A stretch of 64,000 nucleotides of DNA from Rhizobium indicum (GTDB lineage: Bacteria; Pseudomonadota; Alphaproteobacteria; Rhizobiales; Rhizobiaceae): the NCBI RefSeq assembly GCF_005862305.2, contig NZ_CP054025.1:186001-250000 (forward strand), given 5' to 3'. The position numbers were made by a program, and so were the translations under genes. Below are positions 1-8,058 of this stretch, in pieces. The notes below the pieces were generated by a model. The model worked only from the letters and a program-made list of their open reading frames with translations. It had not been told where the DNA came from and searched no databases. Position 1 is the first letter of the stretch. Every line of letters begins with the position of its first letter.

Positions 1-201
1 ATATTGCAGCCACATCGGCTGGTCGAGGCCGTACTGGGCGCGAATGCTGGCGAGAGCCGCCGGCGTCGCGCGCGTGCCGAGGATGTTGCGCGCCGGATCA
101 CCGGGGATCAGCCTGACCAGAATGAACGTGATGACGCTGATGCCGAAGATCACGGGCAGGAACTGCAGCGGTCGCGTCAGAACGAATTTATAGCGATGCA
201 T
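1..201 (-). CDS. Peptide-type ABC transporter permease (DppB-like), N-terminal part
   Basis: The first 67 residues of an inner-membrane permease run off the left edge of the window. They begin MHRYKFVLTRPLQFLPV, followed by a hydrophobic segment and the LIPGDPAR motif that is typical of the N-terminus of DppB/OppB permeases for dipeptides, oligopeptides and nickel. AAGGGGCG lies about 11 bases before the ATG. The gene begins 51 bp downstream of the iminopeptidase-like gene on the same strand, so the two probably form one unit. In known pip/LuxR-solo loci of plant-associated bacteria such transporters take up the inducing compound or its precursor. The substrate here cannot be read from the sequence. 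Confidence 0.85.
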   Translation of the reverse strand, partial: MHRYKFVLTRPLQFLPVIFGISVITFILVRLIPGDPARNILGTRATPAALASIRAQYGLDQPMWLQY

Positions 202-252
202 GACGGCGATCGCCCCTTTGTCTTCGTCGGGTTCGGTCCGCTTCCTGTTGCA

Positions 253-1143
253 TCAGCCTGCCTCGTGCCGGGCGAGAAAATCGAGAAGCGCCGGATAATA
301 ATCCTGCGGGTTCTCATAGAACGGCATATGGCTGGCATTGGCAAATACCTTCAGCTCGGCATTCGGCAGCGCAAGCTTCATCCTGAGCGCACAGGCTGGC
401 GTCAGCTCGTCATGCTCTCCCGTCGTGATGAACACCGGCAGCGTCAGTCGCGGCAGATCGGGGATGCGGTTCCAGTCCTTGAGATTGCCGATATAGAGAA
501 ACTCGTTCGGTCCCTGCATCGTCTCATAGGGCACCATGTTCCAATCGTCGAGCGAGCGGCGCACCGGCGCCGGCCATTCCGGCAGACGGCAGACATGGCG
601 ATAGTTGAGGATGGTGACGGCGGCGAGATATTCCGGATGATTGTAGGTGCCCTGCGCCTCGTGCTTCTGCATCATCGACACGGTTTCGGGACCGAGCGCT
701 GCGCGCAGCCGTTCCAGTTCCGAGATCAGATGCGGCATGTCGGCGACGGTATCTTCGAGGATCAGCGTCTTGAGGTTTTCGGGATAGGTCAGCGCATAGT
801 CGATCGCCAGCCACCCGCCCCAGGAATGGCCGAGCATGTGGACCTTGCCGAGCCCCAGCGCCTTGCGCACCGTCTCCGTCTCCTCGACATAACGACCGAT
901 CGTCCAGAGCGAGAGATCGTCCGGCCGGTCGGAGGCGCCGGTGCCGAGCTGGTCGAAGGCGACGACGCGATAGCCCTTGTCGATGAGGCAGGAATGCGCT
1001 TCGCGCAGGTAATCGCAGGGCAGACCCGGCCCGCCGTTCAGGCAGAAAACCGTCTCTGTGCCGGTCCCGAAACTATAGGCAACGACGCGATAGCCATCGA
1101 CATCGATCTCGAATCGTTCGTCCGGCTGTATTTCACGCCACAT
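253..1143 (-). CDS. Alpha/beta hydrolase, proline iminopeptidase-like (peptidase family S33)
   Basis: A 296-residue cytoplasmic hydrolase. It has the oxyanion-hole motif NGGPG at residues 36-40, the nucleophile elbow GHSWGG with Ser107, Asp245 in GEHDE and His272 in ASHMP, which form a complete Ser-Asp-His triad. Length and motif order match proline iminopeptidases and their amide-hydrolase relatives. I chose the ATG at 1143 because GGAG lies six bases before it; a TTG at 1176 would add 11 residues but has no such site. The gene is divergent from the LuxR-solo gene and shares a 128-bp region holding a palindrome. It may process a plant-derived or peptide-like signal. True peptidase activity is not certain, since related Pip proteins act on other amides. 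Confidence 0.9.
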   Translation of the reverse strand: MWREIQPDERFEIDVDGYRVVAYSFGTGTETVFCLNGGPGLPCDYLREAHSCLIDKGYRVVAFDQLGTGASDRPDDLSLWTIGRYVEETETVRKALGLGKVHMLGHSWGGWLAIDYALTYPENLKTLILEDTVADMPHLISELERLRAALGPETVSMMQKHEAQGTYNHPEYLAAVTILNYRHVCRLPEWPAPVRRSLDDWNMVPYETMQGPNEFLYIGNLKDWNRIPDLPRLTLPVFITTGEHDELTPACALRMKLALPNAELKVFANASHMPFYENPQDYYPALLDFLARHEAG

Positions 1144-1223
1144 TGATCGCTCCGGCAGAAGATTTCGCTTGCTCAATATTTGGGCATGGCTAAATTTTTA
1201 CCTTAAATCCCATTCTGTGCCAG

Positions 1224-1239
1224 CTATAAGAAGTGATAG
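1224..1239. promoter_or_regulatory. Candidate lux-type box (16-bp imperfect palindrome)
   Basis: CTATAAGAAGTGATAG lies between the divergent iminopeptidase-like gene and luxR, 32 bp before the luxR ATG. The half-sites CTATAA and GTGATAG are repeated in the box at 2072-2087. It is a likely operator for the neighbouring LuxR solo and could serve both divergent genes. Binding is inferred. Confidence 0.55.
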
Positions 1240-1271
1240 GGTGGGCACCATGCCGAACCTGGGAGCAGCCC

Positions 1272-2084
1272 ATGCTTGACGACCCCATTCTTGACGACAT
1301 TGGAACGATCCGACGGCAGTTTACAGCGCACGAAACGCTGGACGGCCGAATCGACCAAGCCTTCGAGGCGATGAAGCAGATCGGCTTCGAGGCGCTGATC
1401 TACGACTATACACCCGTTCCCTACGATCTCGACGGCGCGATCATGATACCATCGCTGCTGAAGCTGCGGAATATTTCAGACGACATGCACGACTACTGGT
1501 TCAATCGCGGCTATTTCCGTATCGATCCGGTGCAGCAGGTGGCGCTGCGCACCTCCGCACCCTTCTTCTGGAACTATGACCCGGACGCCGACACGCTGAT
1601 CAACCGTTTCATGAACGACGACACCGTGCCGGTGACCCGCTATTTAAGCGAACGCGATATGTCTACCGGTGTCACCGTCCCGGTTCATATGCCACGCGGC
1701 GACTATGCGACCGTCACCGGTATCCGCTTCGGCCGGAACAAAGATTTCGAACGGCACGCACTGCGCTATATCGCCGACTTCAACCTGCTTGCCCATGTTT
1801 TCCATGAGACCGCCTATTCGCTTTTCGATACGCGGGCGAAGAGCGTCGGCACGATCCGCCTGACCGAGCGGGAACGGGAATGCCTGCGCCATTCGGCGGA
1901 AGGCTACTCCGCCAAGGAAATTTCCCGCATCATCGACCGTTCCGTACCGACTGTCGTGATGCATCTGAACGCCGCGACAAAGAAACTCGGCGCGCGCAAC
2001 CGCACCCAGGCCGTGGTGCGCGCCACCCATTACCGTCTGCTCGAAGACCGGCCGACCCATAATTGGCCACCCTATAACTTGTGA
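1272..2084 (+). CDS. LuxR-family solo regulator of the plant-associated-bacteria (OryR/PsoR/PipR) type
   Basis: 270 residues with an N-terminal autoinducer-binding domain (about 20-180) and a C-terminal LuxR helix-turn-helix (about 195-258, starting LTERERECLRHSAEG). In the ligand pocket the residues equivalent to TraR Trp57 and Tyr61 are Met72 and Trp76 (DDMHDYW), while Asp85-Pro86 is kept. This M/W substitution marks the LuxR solos of plant-associated bacteria that respond to plant compounds rather than acyl-homoserine lactones. No luxI is visible in the window. I chose the ATG at 1272, preceded by GGGAG; a GTG at 1233 lies inside the palindrome and is unlikely. Flanking iminopeptidase-like genes on both sides complete the known arrangement. 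Confidence 0.92.
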   Translation: MLDDPILDDIGTIRRQFTAHETLDGRIDQAFEAMKQIGFEALIYDYTPVPYDLDGAIMIPSLLKLRNISDDMHDYWFNRGYFRIDPVQQVALRTSAPFFWNYDPDADTLINRFMNDDTVPVTRYLSERDMSTGVTVPVHMPRGDYATVTGIRFGRNKDFERHALRYIADFNLLAHVFHETAYSLFDTRAKSVGTIRLTERERECLRHSAEGYSAKEISRIIDRSVPTVVMHLNAATKKLGARNRTQAVVRATHYRLLEDRPTHNWPPYNL

Positions 2085-2087
2085 TAG
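2072..2087. promoter_or_regulatory. Second candidate lux-type box
   Basis: CTATAACTTGTGATAG overlaps the luxR stop codon and ends 49 bp before the start of the second iminopeptidase-like gene. It has the same arms as the box at 1224-1239 and differs only in the central three bases (GAA versus CTT). This suggests that the LuxR solo activates the downstream hydrolase gene. Binding is inferred. Confidence 0.55.
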
Positions 2088-2136
2088 CTGCCTTCCCCGT
2101 TGCCGCCGCGTTATGCTTTTTTCATACCGCTAAGAG

Positions 2137-3051
2137 ATGGAGACGCCCGTGGGCGAAGTCACGACCAACGAAGCCTATCTGCCCTTTCGCGACTATCGCA
2201 CCTGGTATCGCGTCACGGGTTCGCTGGAGAGCGGCAAGCTGCCTCTCGTCGTCGCCCATGGCGGACCGGGCTGCACGCATGATTATGTCGATTCCTTCAA
2301 GGATATAGCCGCCCTCGACGGTCGTCCGGTCATCCATTACGACCAGCTCGGCAACGGCAACTCCACCCGCCTTCCGGAAAAGGGCCCGGATTTCTGGACG
2401 GTCGGCCTGTTTCTCGAGGAGCTGGACGCGCTGCTTTCCCATCTCGGCATTCAGCATCGTTACGCCTTCCTCGGCCAGTCCTGGGGCGGCATGCTTGGTG
2501 CCGAACATGCGGTGCGCCGGCCGCAAGGCCTGAAGGCACTTGTTATCGCCAACTCGCCGGCCAACATGCACACCTGGGTTTCGGAGGCGAACCGGCTGAG
2601 GCAGGAACTGCCGAAAGAGGTGCAGGACACGCTGCTGAAGCATGAACTGGCGGGAAGCCTCACCGATCCGGAATATATCGCCGCCTCGCGTGTCTTCTAT
2701 GACCGCCATGTCTGCCGGGTGGTGCCGTGGCCGCCTGAAGTGGCGCGGACCTTCGCGATCATGGACGAGGACAACACGGTCTACCGTAACATGAACGGCC
2801 CGACCGAATTTCACGTCATCGGCACCATGAAGGACTGGACGATCGAGAACAGGCTCGACCGCATCGAAGCCCCGACGCTGCTGATCTCGGGAAAATACGA
2901 CGAGGCGACACCCTTGGTGGTAAGGCCTTATCTCGAACGCGTTCCGGGCTGCGAATGGGTGCTCTTCGAAAATTCCAGCCACATGCCGCATGTCGAGGAA
3001 AAGCAGCTTTGCCTGGCGACCGTTTCTGGTTTCCTGTCGCGGCACGATTGA
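2137..3051 (+). CDS. Alpha/beta hydrolase, proline iminopeptidase-like (second copy)
   Basis: A 304-residue paralogue of the hydrolase at 253-1143. It has HGGPG at 41-45, the nucleophile elbow GQSWGG with Ser115, Asp255 in GKYDE and His282 in SSHMP, so the triad is complete. Both proteins share the DQLG(T/N)G segment and a similar cap region (RHVCR), which shows common origin, but they are clearly diverged and may have different substrates. The ATG at 2137 has only a weak upstream site; a GTG at 2149, preceded by GGAG at six bases, could be the true start and would remove four residues. Probably controlled by LuxR through the box at 2072-2087. Confidence 0.9.
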   Translation: METPVGEVTTNEAYLPFRDYRTWYRVTGSLESGKLPLVVAHGGPGCTHDYVDSFKDIAALDGRPVIHYDQLGNGNSTRLPEKGPDFWTVGLFLEELDALLSHLGIQHRYAFLGQSWGGMLGAEHAVRRPQGLKALVIANSPANMHTWVSEANRLRQELPKEVQDTLLKHELAGSLTDPEYIAASRVFYDRHVCRVVPWPPEVARTFAIMDEDNTVYRNMNGPTEFHVIGTMKDWTIENRLDRIEAPTLLISGKYDEATPLVVRPYLERVPGCEWVLFENSSHMPHVEEKQLCLATVSGFLSRHD

Positions 3052-3144
3052 GAAAACTCGCCCGCGCCGGCTACACCGTTTCTTGCCGCGGCAGTGGCGC
3101 TTGCGATAGTCTCCGTCCCATTCAAGAGCGAATGGAACGGACCG

Positions 3145-4002
3145 ATGAACGATCATCCGCAAACAGAAAGCGCGACAATCCTCGCAACCAGCAAGGGCCG
3201 TGCCTGGCGCGGTCTGGAGGCCGAGCTTTTGCGCATTCCGCCCGGCCGCACGCATATTTCAGGCACGCCCTATCATCGCCTCGGAATCCATGTCGGCCGA
3301 CCGGTGCGGGCGCAATGCCGCTGTGACGGGCGGGAGCATCGCCGACTGCAGAAGCATGGCGATATCGACGTGGTGCCAGCCGGCCTCGATGGCGTCTGGG
3401 AGGACGACCGCGAATGCATGATCCTGCGGCTGAAGATCAGCAAGGATCTTTTCCATCGGGCTGCCATCGACCTCGGCCGCGATCCCGCGGAGACGATCGT
3501 GCCGCAATTTCAACTCCGCGATCCGCGGCTCGAGGCAATCGTCTGGGCCTTGAAGGCGGAAATCGAGGCGGATGTGCCGTCCGACAATCTCTATGCTGAT
3601 ACGCTGGCGACAGCCTTGGCGCTCCGTCTGGTCGAGGCCGGCGGCGATACCTCCCGTCCGGTGGATAACGGCAGAGCGCTCTCGCCCCGTCAGAAGCGGA
3701 TGCTCACCGACTACATCGAGGATAATCTCGACACGTCGCTTTCCCTTGCAGAACTGGCAGGTCTTGCCGGACTGAGCCTCTCGCACCTGAAGACGCAGTT
3801 TCGAAACAGTTTCGGCATGCCGCCGCATCAGTATGTGATGCATCGCCGGATCTCGCGTGCCGAGGCACTGATCCGGAGCTCCAGCCTGCCGCTGAACCAA
3901 ATCGCGCTGGAAGCAGGCTTCGCGCATCAAAGCCATATGGCAAACAGCATGAAGCGGCCGCTTGGCGTCAGCCCCGGCACCATCGCCCGCCTGCGTAATT
4001 GA
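3145..4002 (+). CDS. AraC-family transcriptional regulator
   Basis: 285 residues. The C-terminal ~100 residues carry the double helix-turn-helix of AraC/XylS proteins: LSLAELAGLAGLSLSHLKTQF for the first unit and LNQIALEAGFAHQSHMANSMKR for the second, with the usual GFxxQSxxxxxFK layout partly kept (SMKR replaces FKR). The N-terminal part is a poorly conserved sensing domain. The ATG at 3145 is chosen over one at 3094 because the homology-like region starts there. It lies 94 bp before an NmrA-type gene on the same strand, a common pairing in which the AraC protein controls the oxidoreductase. The ligand is unknown. Confidence 0.85.
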   Translation: MNDHPQTESATILATSKGRAWRGLEAELLRIPPGRTHISGTPYHRLGIHVGRPVRAQCRCDGREHRRLQKHGDIDVVPAGLDGVWEDDRECMILRLKISKDLFHRAAIDLGRDPAETIVPQFQLRDPRLEAIVWALKAEIEADVPSDNLYADTLATALALRLVEAGGDTSRPVDNGRALSPRQKRMLTDYIEDNLDTSLSLAELAGLAGLSLSHLKTQFRNSFGMPPHQYVMHRRISRAEALIRSSSLPLNQIALEAGFAHQSHMANSMKRPLGVSPGTIARLRN

Positions 4003-4011
4003 CGAAAAAAG

Positions 4012-4033
4012 GCCGATCCTGCAACGGATCGGC
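4012..4033 (-). terminator. Perfect 8-bp hairpin with a T-run on the minus strand
   Basis: GCCGATCC / GGATCGGC with a six-base loop is preceded on the plus strand by a run of six A, so it reads as an intrinsic terminator only on the minus strand. Both neighbouring genes are on the plus strand. It may still attenuate readthrough or stop antisense transcription. Confidence 0.5.
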
Positions 4034-4096
4034 TGAATGCGCAGGCAATGCCCCTGGCGGCAGTACATCTTCCTTCGACAGCGAACAGAGGAAGGA

Positions 4097-5002
4097 ATGA
4101 TCATGTTTGTCATCTTCGGCGCCACCGGCAAGGTCGGCAAGGCAACGATAACAAGGCTTCGGGCCGAGGGCGCACCCGTCAGGGCGGTGCTCCGTGATCC
4201 CGCCAAGGCTGCGCCCCTTGCGGCACTCGGATGCGAGATCGCCATGGCCGAGGTCGGCGATGTCGAAGCCATGGCCGCCGCGATGAAAGATGCGACGGCT
4301 GTACAGCTCATCTGCCCGATCGATCCGCGCGCCGCCGATGCCAGCCGCCAGATGCTGCAGTCGATCGAGCGGATGGCGGAGGCGATCGATGCCGCCCGGC
4401 CGCCGCGCATCTTGGAGATCTCGGATTACGGCGCGCATCTGACGATCGATACCGGCATTACCAGCTTGTTTCGCGCGATGGAGGAGCGGTTCCGGCGCTG
4501 CAGCACCAGGGTGAGCTTCCTGCGTTCGGCCGAACATATGGAAAACTGGGCACGCTACCTGAAGATCGCCGGCGAGACCGGCGTGATGCCGAGCATGCAC
4601 CAGCCGCTGGCACGACCCTTCCCGACCGTCTCCGCCGCCGATATCGGTGATATGGCCGCCGACCTTCTGCTGGCTGACCAGGATCATGGCCCTTCGCCGC
4701 GGATCGTCCATGGCGAGGGGCCGCGCGAATACACGGCGCTTGAGATCGCTGCGGCCGTGGGGCGGTTATCGACTCGGCGCGTCGTCGCACACGAACTGCC
4801 GCGTGCCGATTGGCCGGCAACGTTGATCCGCGCAGGACTTTCGGAAAGTTACGCCGATCTGATCGTCAGGCTCGGCGATGCGCACAACCAAGGTCTGATC
4901 GGAGCGGAAGCCGGCGTCGGTGAAATCCGCCGTGGCCGCACGGGGCTTTCCGCTGCCCTTGAACCATTTCGTCCCGACATCCGGCAGGCTGTGTCGCGAT
5001 AG
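4097..5002 (+). CDS. NmrA-like / NAD(P)-binding Rossmann protein
   Basis: 301 residues starting MIMFVIFGATGKVGKATI, a glycine-rich dinucleotide-binding turn (GATGKVG) of the atypical SDR/NmrA family. Proteins of this group are either redox-sensing regulators or NAD(P)H-dependent reductases such as QorB-like quinone reductases; no SDR YxxxK motif is apparent to me, which favours a sensor or atypical reductase. The start is the ATG at 4097, five bases after AGAGG; a second ATG follows at 4103. It lies just downstream of an AraC regulator. Substrate unknown. Confidence 0.8.
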   Translation: MIMFVIFGATGKVGKATITRLRAEGAPVRAVLRDPAKAAPLAALGCEIAMAEVGDVEAMAAAMKDATAVQLICPIDPRAADASRQMLQSIERMAEAIDAARPPRILEISDYGAHLTIDTGITSLFRAMEERFRRCSTRVSFLRSAEHMENWARYLKIAGETGVMPSMHQPLARPFPTVSAADIGDMAADLLLADQDHGPSPRIVHGEGPREYTALEIAAAVGRLSTRRVVAHELPRADWPATLIRAGLSESYADLIVRLGDAHNQGLIGAEAGVGEIRRGRTGLSAALEPFRPDIRQAVSR

Positions 5003-5041
5003 CCTCAATCACGCATGGGGAGGAGTCCTGCCGGGGACCCT

Positions 5042-5953
5042 CTATCGGCGAACCAGCCATTTCTTGGCAACACGGCAAGCCATCGTATAGGCCGGGTCGA
5101 AGACATTGCCGACATCATAGCGCACCACCTGGCCGAGCAGATGGCTGGCCGCCGTTCTGTCCAGGCCGTAATCCGCTGCCAGCCAATTCAACATTTCGCT
5201 GGTGGCGTGCTGGAGCGCCTGATCGAGGGGCCGGGCGTTGCCGATGGTGAAGATGTCTTCGGCCGTTTCTCCGCGCGGCCAGACCAGTCCGGCCTTCTTT
5301 TCCACCGTCAGCCGTACCGTGACCTCGAATGTCGTCTCGACGCCGGTTCCGACGATTTCGCCATCCCCTTGCACGGCATGGCAGTCGCCGAGAAAGAACA
5401 AGGCGCCGGGGGCCGCTACGGGCAAGCGGACCGTGGTGCCGGGGCCGAACAACCGATAATCCATGTTGCCGCCATATTCGCCGCTGGTTGCGGTCGATAT
5501 CGCCTGGCCGAGGCTGGGCGCCACGCCGAAGCAGCCGATCATCGGGGCGAGAGGCAGAACGAAATTTTCGAGGCCGCCGACCGGCTCGGAAAGCCTGACG
5601 GTCAGGGCTTCGCGGTCGATCGCCCACATGGCGATATCGCGCGGCGGCAGGTCGCGAACCGCCTCGGGATCGACCACATTGGCGGCGACGACGCTGCGGG
5701 TAAAACCCGTGTCCCTGGTCGGGATCATGCTGATGATCTCGACCTTCAGCGCATCCCCGGGCTCGGCACCTTCCACGAAGATCGGGCCGTTCATCGGATT
5801 GGGGCCGGATGCCTGCTTGACGCCGTCCTTCCCATGCCCGGCAGCATCGAGCGTCTCGGTGACGACGGTATCGCCGTCGGCGATGTGCAGGGCCGGCGAA
5901 ACAGAGCCGATGACATTGTGAAAGCTCGTCGGAATGAAGCGGTGAGTGGTCAT
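5042..5953 (-). CDS. Acetamidase/formamidase family protein
   Basis: 303 residues in the FmdA/AmdA family, which hydrolyses formamide, acetamide or related amides to ammonia and a carboxylate. Family features visible are VEGAEPGDALKVEI near the N-terminus, an AMWAIDRE segment, APMIGCFGVAP, a GNMDYR segment (YGGNMDYRLF) and the FFLGDCHAVQGDGE motif. The ATG at 5953 is preferred because the family typically begins shortly before the HRFIP segment; an ATG at 5986 would add 11 residues. It converges with the NmrA-like gene, leaving 39 bp that contain an imperfect GC-rich hairpin. No dedicated transporter lies beside it. Confidence 0.85.
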   Translation of the reverse strand: MTTHRFIPTSFHNVIGSVSPALHIADGDTVVTETLDAAGHGKDGVKQASGPNPMNGPIFVEGAEPGDALKVEIISMIPTRDTGFTRSVVAANVVDPEAVRDLPPRDIAMWAIDREALTVRLSEPVGGLENFVLPLAPMIGCFGVAPSLGQAISTATSGEYGGNMDYRLFGPGTTVRLPVAAPGALFFLGDCHAVQGDGEIVGTGVETTFEVTVRLTVEKKAGLVWPRGETAEDIFTIGNARPLDQALQHATSEMLNWLAADYGLDRTAASHLLGQVVRYDVGNVFDPAYTMACRVAKKWLVRR

Positions 5954-6030
5954 GAAAATACAGCTCTCGCTCGTTTCGAATGTCATGAGCCTGCGGCTGA
6001 ACTGCCCGGCGGAGAGAGTGCGAGACTACT

Positions 6031-6122
6031 GCATAATTCCGTAAATCGGAATCGATTTGCGGATAAAATTATGCAGCAATTCAAAGTGCTACAGCGTCCT
6101 TTGCGCGTCTTTTCAGACGCGC
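6031..6122. repeat. Rhizobial intergenic palindromic element
   Basis: GCATAATTCCG pairs with an AATTATGC arm (6067-6074) around an internal AATCG/CGATT pair, followed by a strong hairpin GCGCGTC / GACGCGC (6103-6122). I recognise this block as a repeat found in many copies between genes of Rhizobium species. It lies between the formamidase promoter region and the 3' end of glyA, and the second hairpin may also act as the glyA terminator. Confidence 0.6.
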
Positions 6123-6203
6123 GGCGCGGTAGATCGGAGATTGCCGGCAATGCCAATACCCGCGGCACCACGCAATCCCGATCGCGAGGACCGAAGGGAT
6201 CAT

Positions 6204-7472
6204 TTATGAACCATAGATCGGAAACGCCTCGCACAAAGCGCAGACTTGTGTGCGCACCTCCGCCTCGGACTCGGCGATGCCCTCCGGGTTCTGCGACAGC
6301 GCATCGATAACAGTCAGGATCAGCACGCCGATCTTTTCGAACTCGGCTTCACGGAAGCCGCGCGTGGTTCCGGCCGAACTCCCCAAACGAATACCTGAGG
6401 TAACGAAGGGCTTTTCCGGATCGTTCGGGATTGCATTCTTGTTGCAGGTCAGGCCCGCGCGTTCCAGCGCAATTTCAGCCACCTTGCCGGTTACGCCTTT
6501 CGGGCGCAGATCAACCAGGACCATGTGACTGTCCGTACCACCCGAAACGATCCCGAGGCCACCGTCCTTCAGAACTCTTGCCAGGGCTTGGGCATTGGAG
6601 ATGACCTGGCCGGCGTAATCGGCAAACTCAGGCCGCAGCGCTTCACCAAATGCCACGGCCTTGGCAGCAATGACACGCATCAGAGGGCCGCCCTGATTGC
6701 CGGGGAACACAGCGGAGTTCAGTTTCTTCGCCAGTTCGGCATCATTGGTCAGGATGACACCCCCGCGCGGCCCGCGCAGGGTCTTATGGGTCGTCGAGGT
6801 GACGATATGGGCGTGGGGTACCGGGTTTGGGTATTTGCCGCCTGCGATCAGACCGGCGTAGTGGGCCATGTCGACCATCAAATAGGCCCCGACCTCGTCG
6901 GCGATCTTGCGGAACCCGGCAAAGTCGATCTGGCGAGGATAGGCCGAGGCACCTGCGACGATCAACTTTGGCTTCGTCTCCAGAGCCTTTTCGCGGACCT
7001 TTTCCATGTCGATGAGATGTGTGTCGGCATCGACTTCATACGAGACCACATCGAACCATTTACCCGACATGGTCACCGGCGATCCGTGGGTGAGGTGCCC
7101 GCCATGGGCGAGCGACAGACCCATGATCCGATCTCCGGGCTGCAGAAGCGCAAGGAAGACCGCTTGATTGGCCTGCGCGCCGGAATGCGGCTGCACATTC
7201 GCGAATTCTGCTCCGAAGAGCTGCTTCAGCCGGTCGATGGCCACCTGCTCGACCTTGTCGACGAATTCGCAGCCGCCGTAGTAGCGTTTCCCTGGGTAGC
7301 CCTCGGCATATTTGTTTGTCAGCACCGATCCTTGCGCCGCCAGAACGTCCCGAGAAACGATGTTCTCCGAAGCGATCAGCTCGATCTGGGTCTTCTGCCG
7401 CTCAAGTTCTTCGGCGATGGCGCTGGCAACCGCCACGTCGGAAACGGTGGTTTGTGACAAACGGTCAAACAT
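6204..7472 (-). CDS. glyA: Serine hydroxymethyltransferase (sox-operon copy)
   Basis: 422 residues, the normal length. It interconverts serine and glycine with tetrahydrofolate as one-carbon carrier, using PLP in the cytoplasm. ELIASEN (31-37), the [15 protein letters not shown] block and the PLP-binding Lys230 in [14 protein letters not shown] are all present. It is the last gene of soxB-soxD-soxA-soxG-glyA, 12 bp after soxG. Sarcosine oxidase yields glycine and 5,10-methylene-tetrahydrofolate, which are exactly the substrates for making serine, so this is probably an extra, pathway-specific glyA; the housekeeping copy should be elsewhere. Confidence 0.97.
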   Translation of the reverse strand: MFDRLSQTTVSDVAVASAIAEELERQKTQIELIASENIVSRDVLAAQGSVLTNKYAEGYPGKRYYGGCEFVDKVEQVAIDRLKQLFGAEFANVQPHSGAQANQAVFLALLQPGDRIMGLSLAHGGHLTHGSPVTMSGKWFDVVSYEVDADTHLIDMEKVREKALETKPKLIVAGASAYPRQIDFAGFRKIADEVGAYLMVDMAHYAGLIAGGKYPNPVPHAHIVTSTTHKTLRGPRGGVILTNDAELAKKLNSAVFPGNQGGPLMRVIAAKAVAFGEALRPEFADYAGQVISNAQALARVLKDGGLGIVSGGTDSHMVLVDLRPKGVTGKVAEIALERAGLTCNKNAIPNDPEKPFVTSGIRLGSSAGTTRGFREAEFEKIGVLILTVIDALSQNPEGIAESEAEVRTQVCALCEAFPIYGS

Positions 7473-7484
7473 TGGATTTTCCTT

Positions 7485-8051
7485 TCAGGATAAGGCGATT
7501 TCTGCAGCAAGTTCCTTGCTGCCGATTTCAAACAGATGGCCGAGGTGCGGTGCGAAACTATTCCAGATGTCCATACGGAAGCGGTCCCCGGAATCGCGCC
7601 ACAAGATCACCGTCGTTCCGTCGCAAACCGTCCTGCGACCCTCACCGACCGGGATGATCTCGATGTCGCGGGCGCAGCCGAGCGCCAGCAGCTCCACCGC
7701 TTTCGGGCCCTCGATCTCAAGCGTGATCTCACGCCCTGAAATATCGACAAGGCTGTGGGGATGCTCGACATGGATTGCGTCACAGGCGGCAATAAGCCCA
7801 GTCACCTCACCGACGGGGACGAGGATCGTCCATTCGTCGGGACCTAGCCGGATGACTTCGGTTTCGCCGGCGATGACGCGCCGGCCGATCCGATCAGGAA
7901 GCGTCAGACCGAGAGCCTTGTTCAGCGCCGCAGGGTCGCCGCGGGAGCGCAGCGACAACCGTCCCCGCTCCGGCAAGACTGCGACCCGTACGGCTCCGGT
8001 TTCGACCAGGACGCCGGGTGTCAGAGAAGAAATCTGCGTGCTCATCTTCAT
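7485..8051 (-). CDS. soxG: Sarcosine oxidase gamma subunit
   Basis: 188 residues, usual length for SoxG of heterotetrameric sarcosine oxidase. The sequence includes RGRLSLR, ALGLTLPDRI, LGPDEWTIL, HPHSLVDISGREITLEIEG and WRDSGDRFRMDIWNSFAPHL, features shared with SoxG and with the aminomethyltransferase fold from which it derives. It has a structural role in the complex. It sits 7 bp after the end of soxA and 12 bp before glyA in one operon. Confidence 0.93.
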   Translation of the reverse strand: MKMSTQISSLTPGVLVETGAVRVAVLPERGRLSLRSRGDPAALNKALGLTLPDRIGRRVIAGETEVIRLGPDEWTILVPVGEVTGLIAACDAIHVEHPHSLVDISGREITLEIEGPKAVELLALGCARDIEIIPVGEGRRTVCDGTTVILWRDSGDRFRMDIWNSFAPHLGHLFEIGSKELAAEIALS

Positions 8052-8058
8052 CTCCGGG

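Noticed and set aside
4..1146. Long open frame on the plus strand
   Set aside because: It lies opposite the iminopeptidase-like gene and the permease, has an arginine- and histidine-rich composition and no family resemblance; GC-rich codon bias produces such shadows.
5015..6310. 431-codon open frame on the plus strand
   Set aside because: It is antisense to the formamidase gene and runs across the palindromic repeat; no ribosome-binding site and no recognisable domain.
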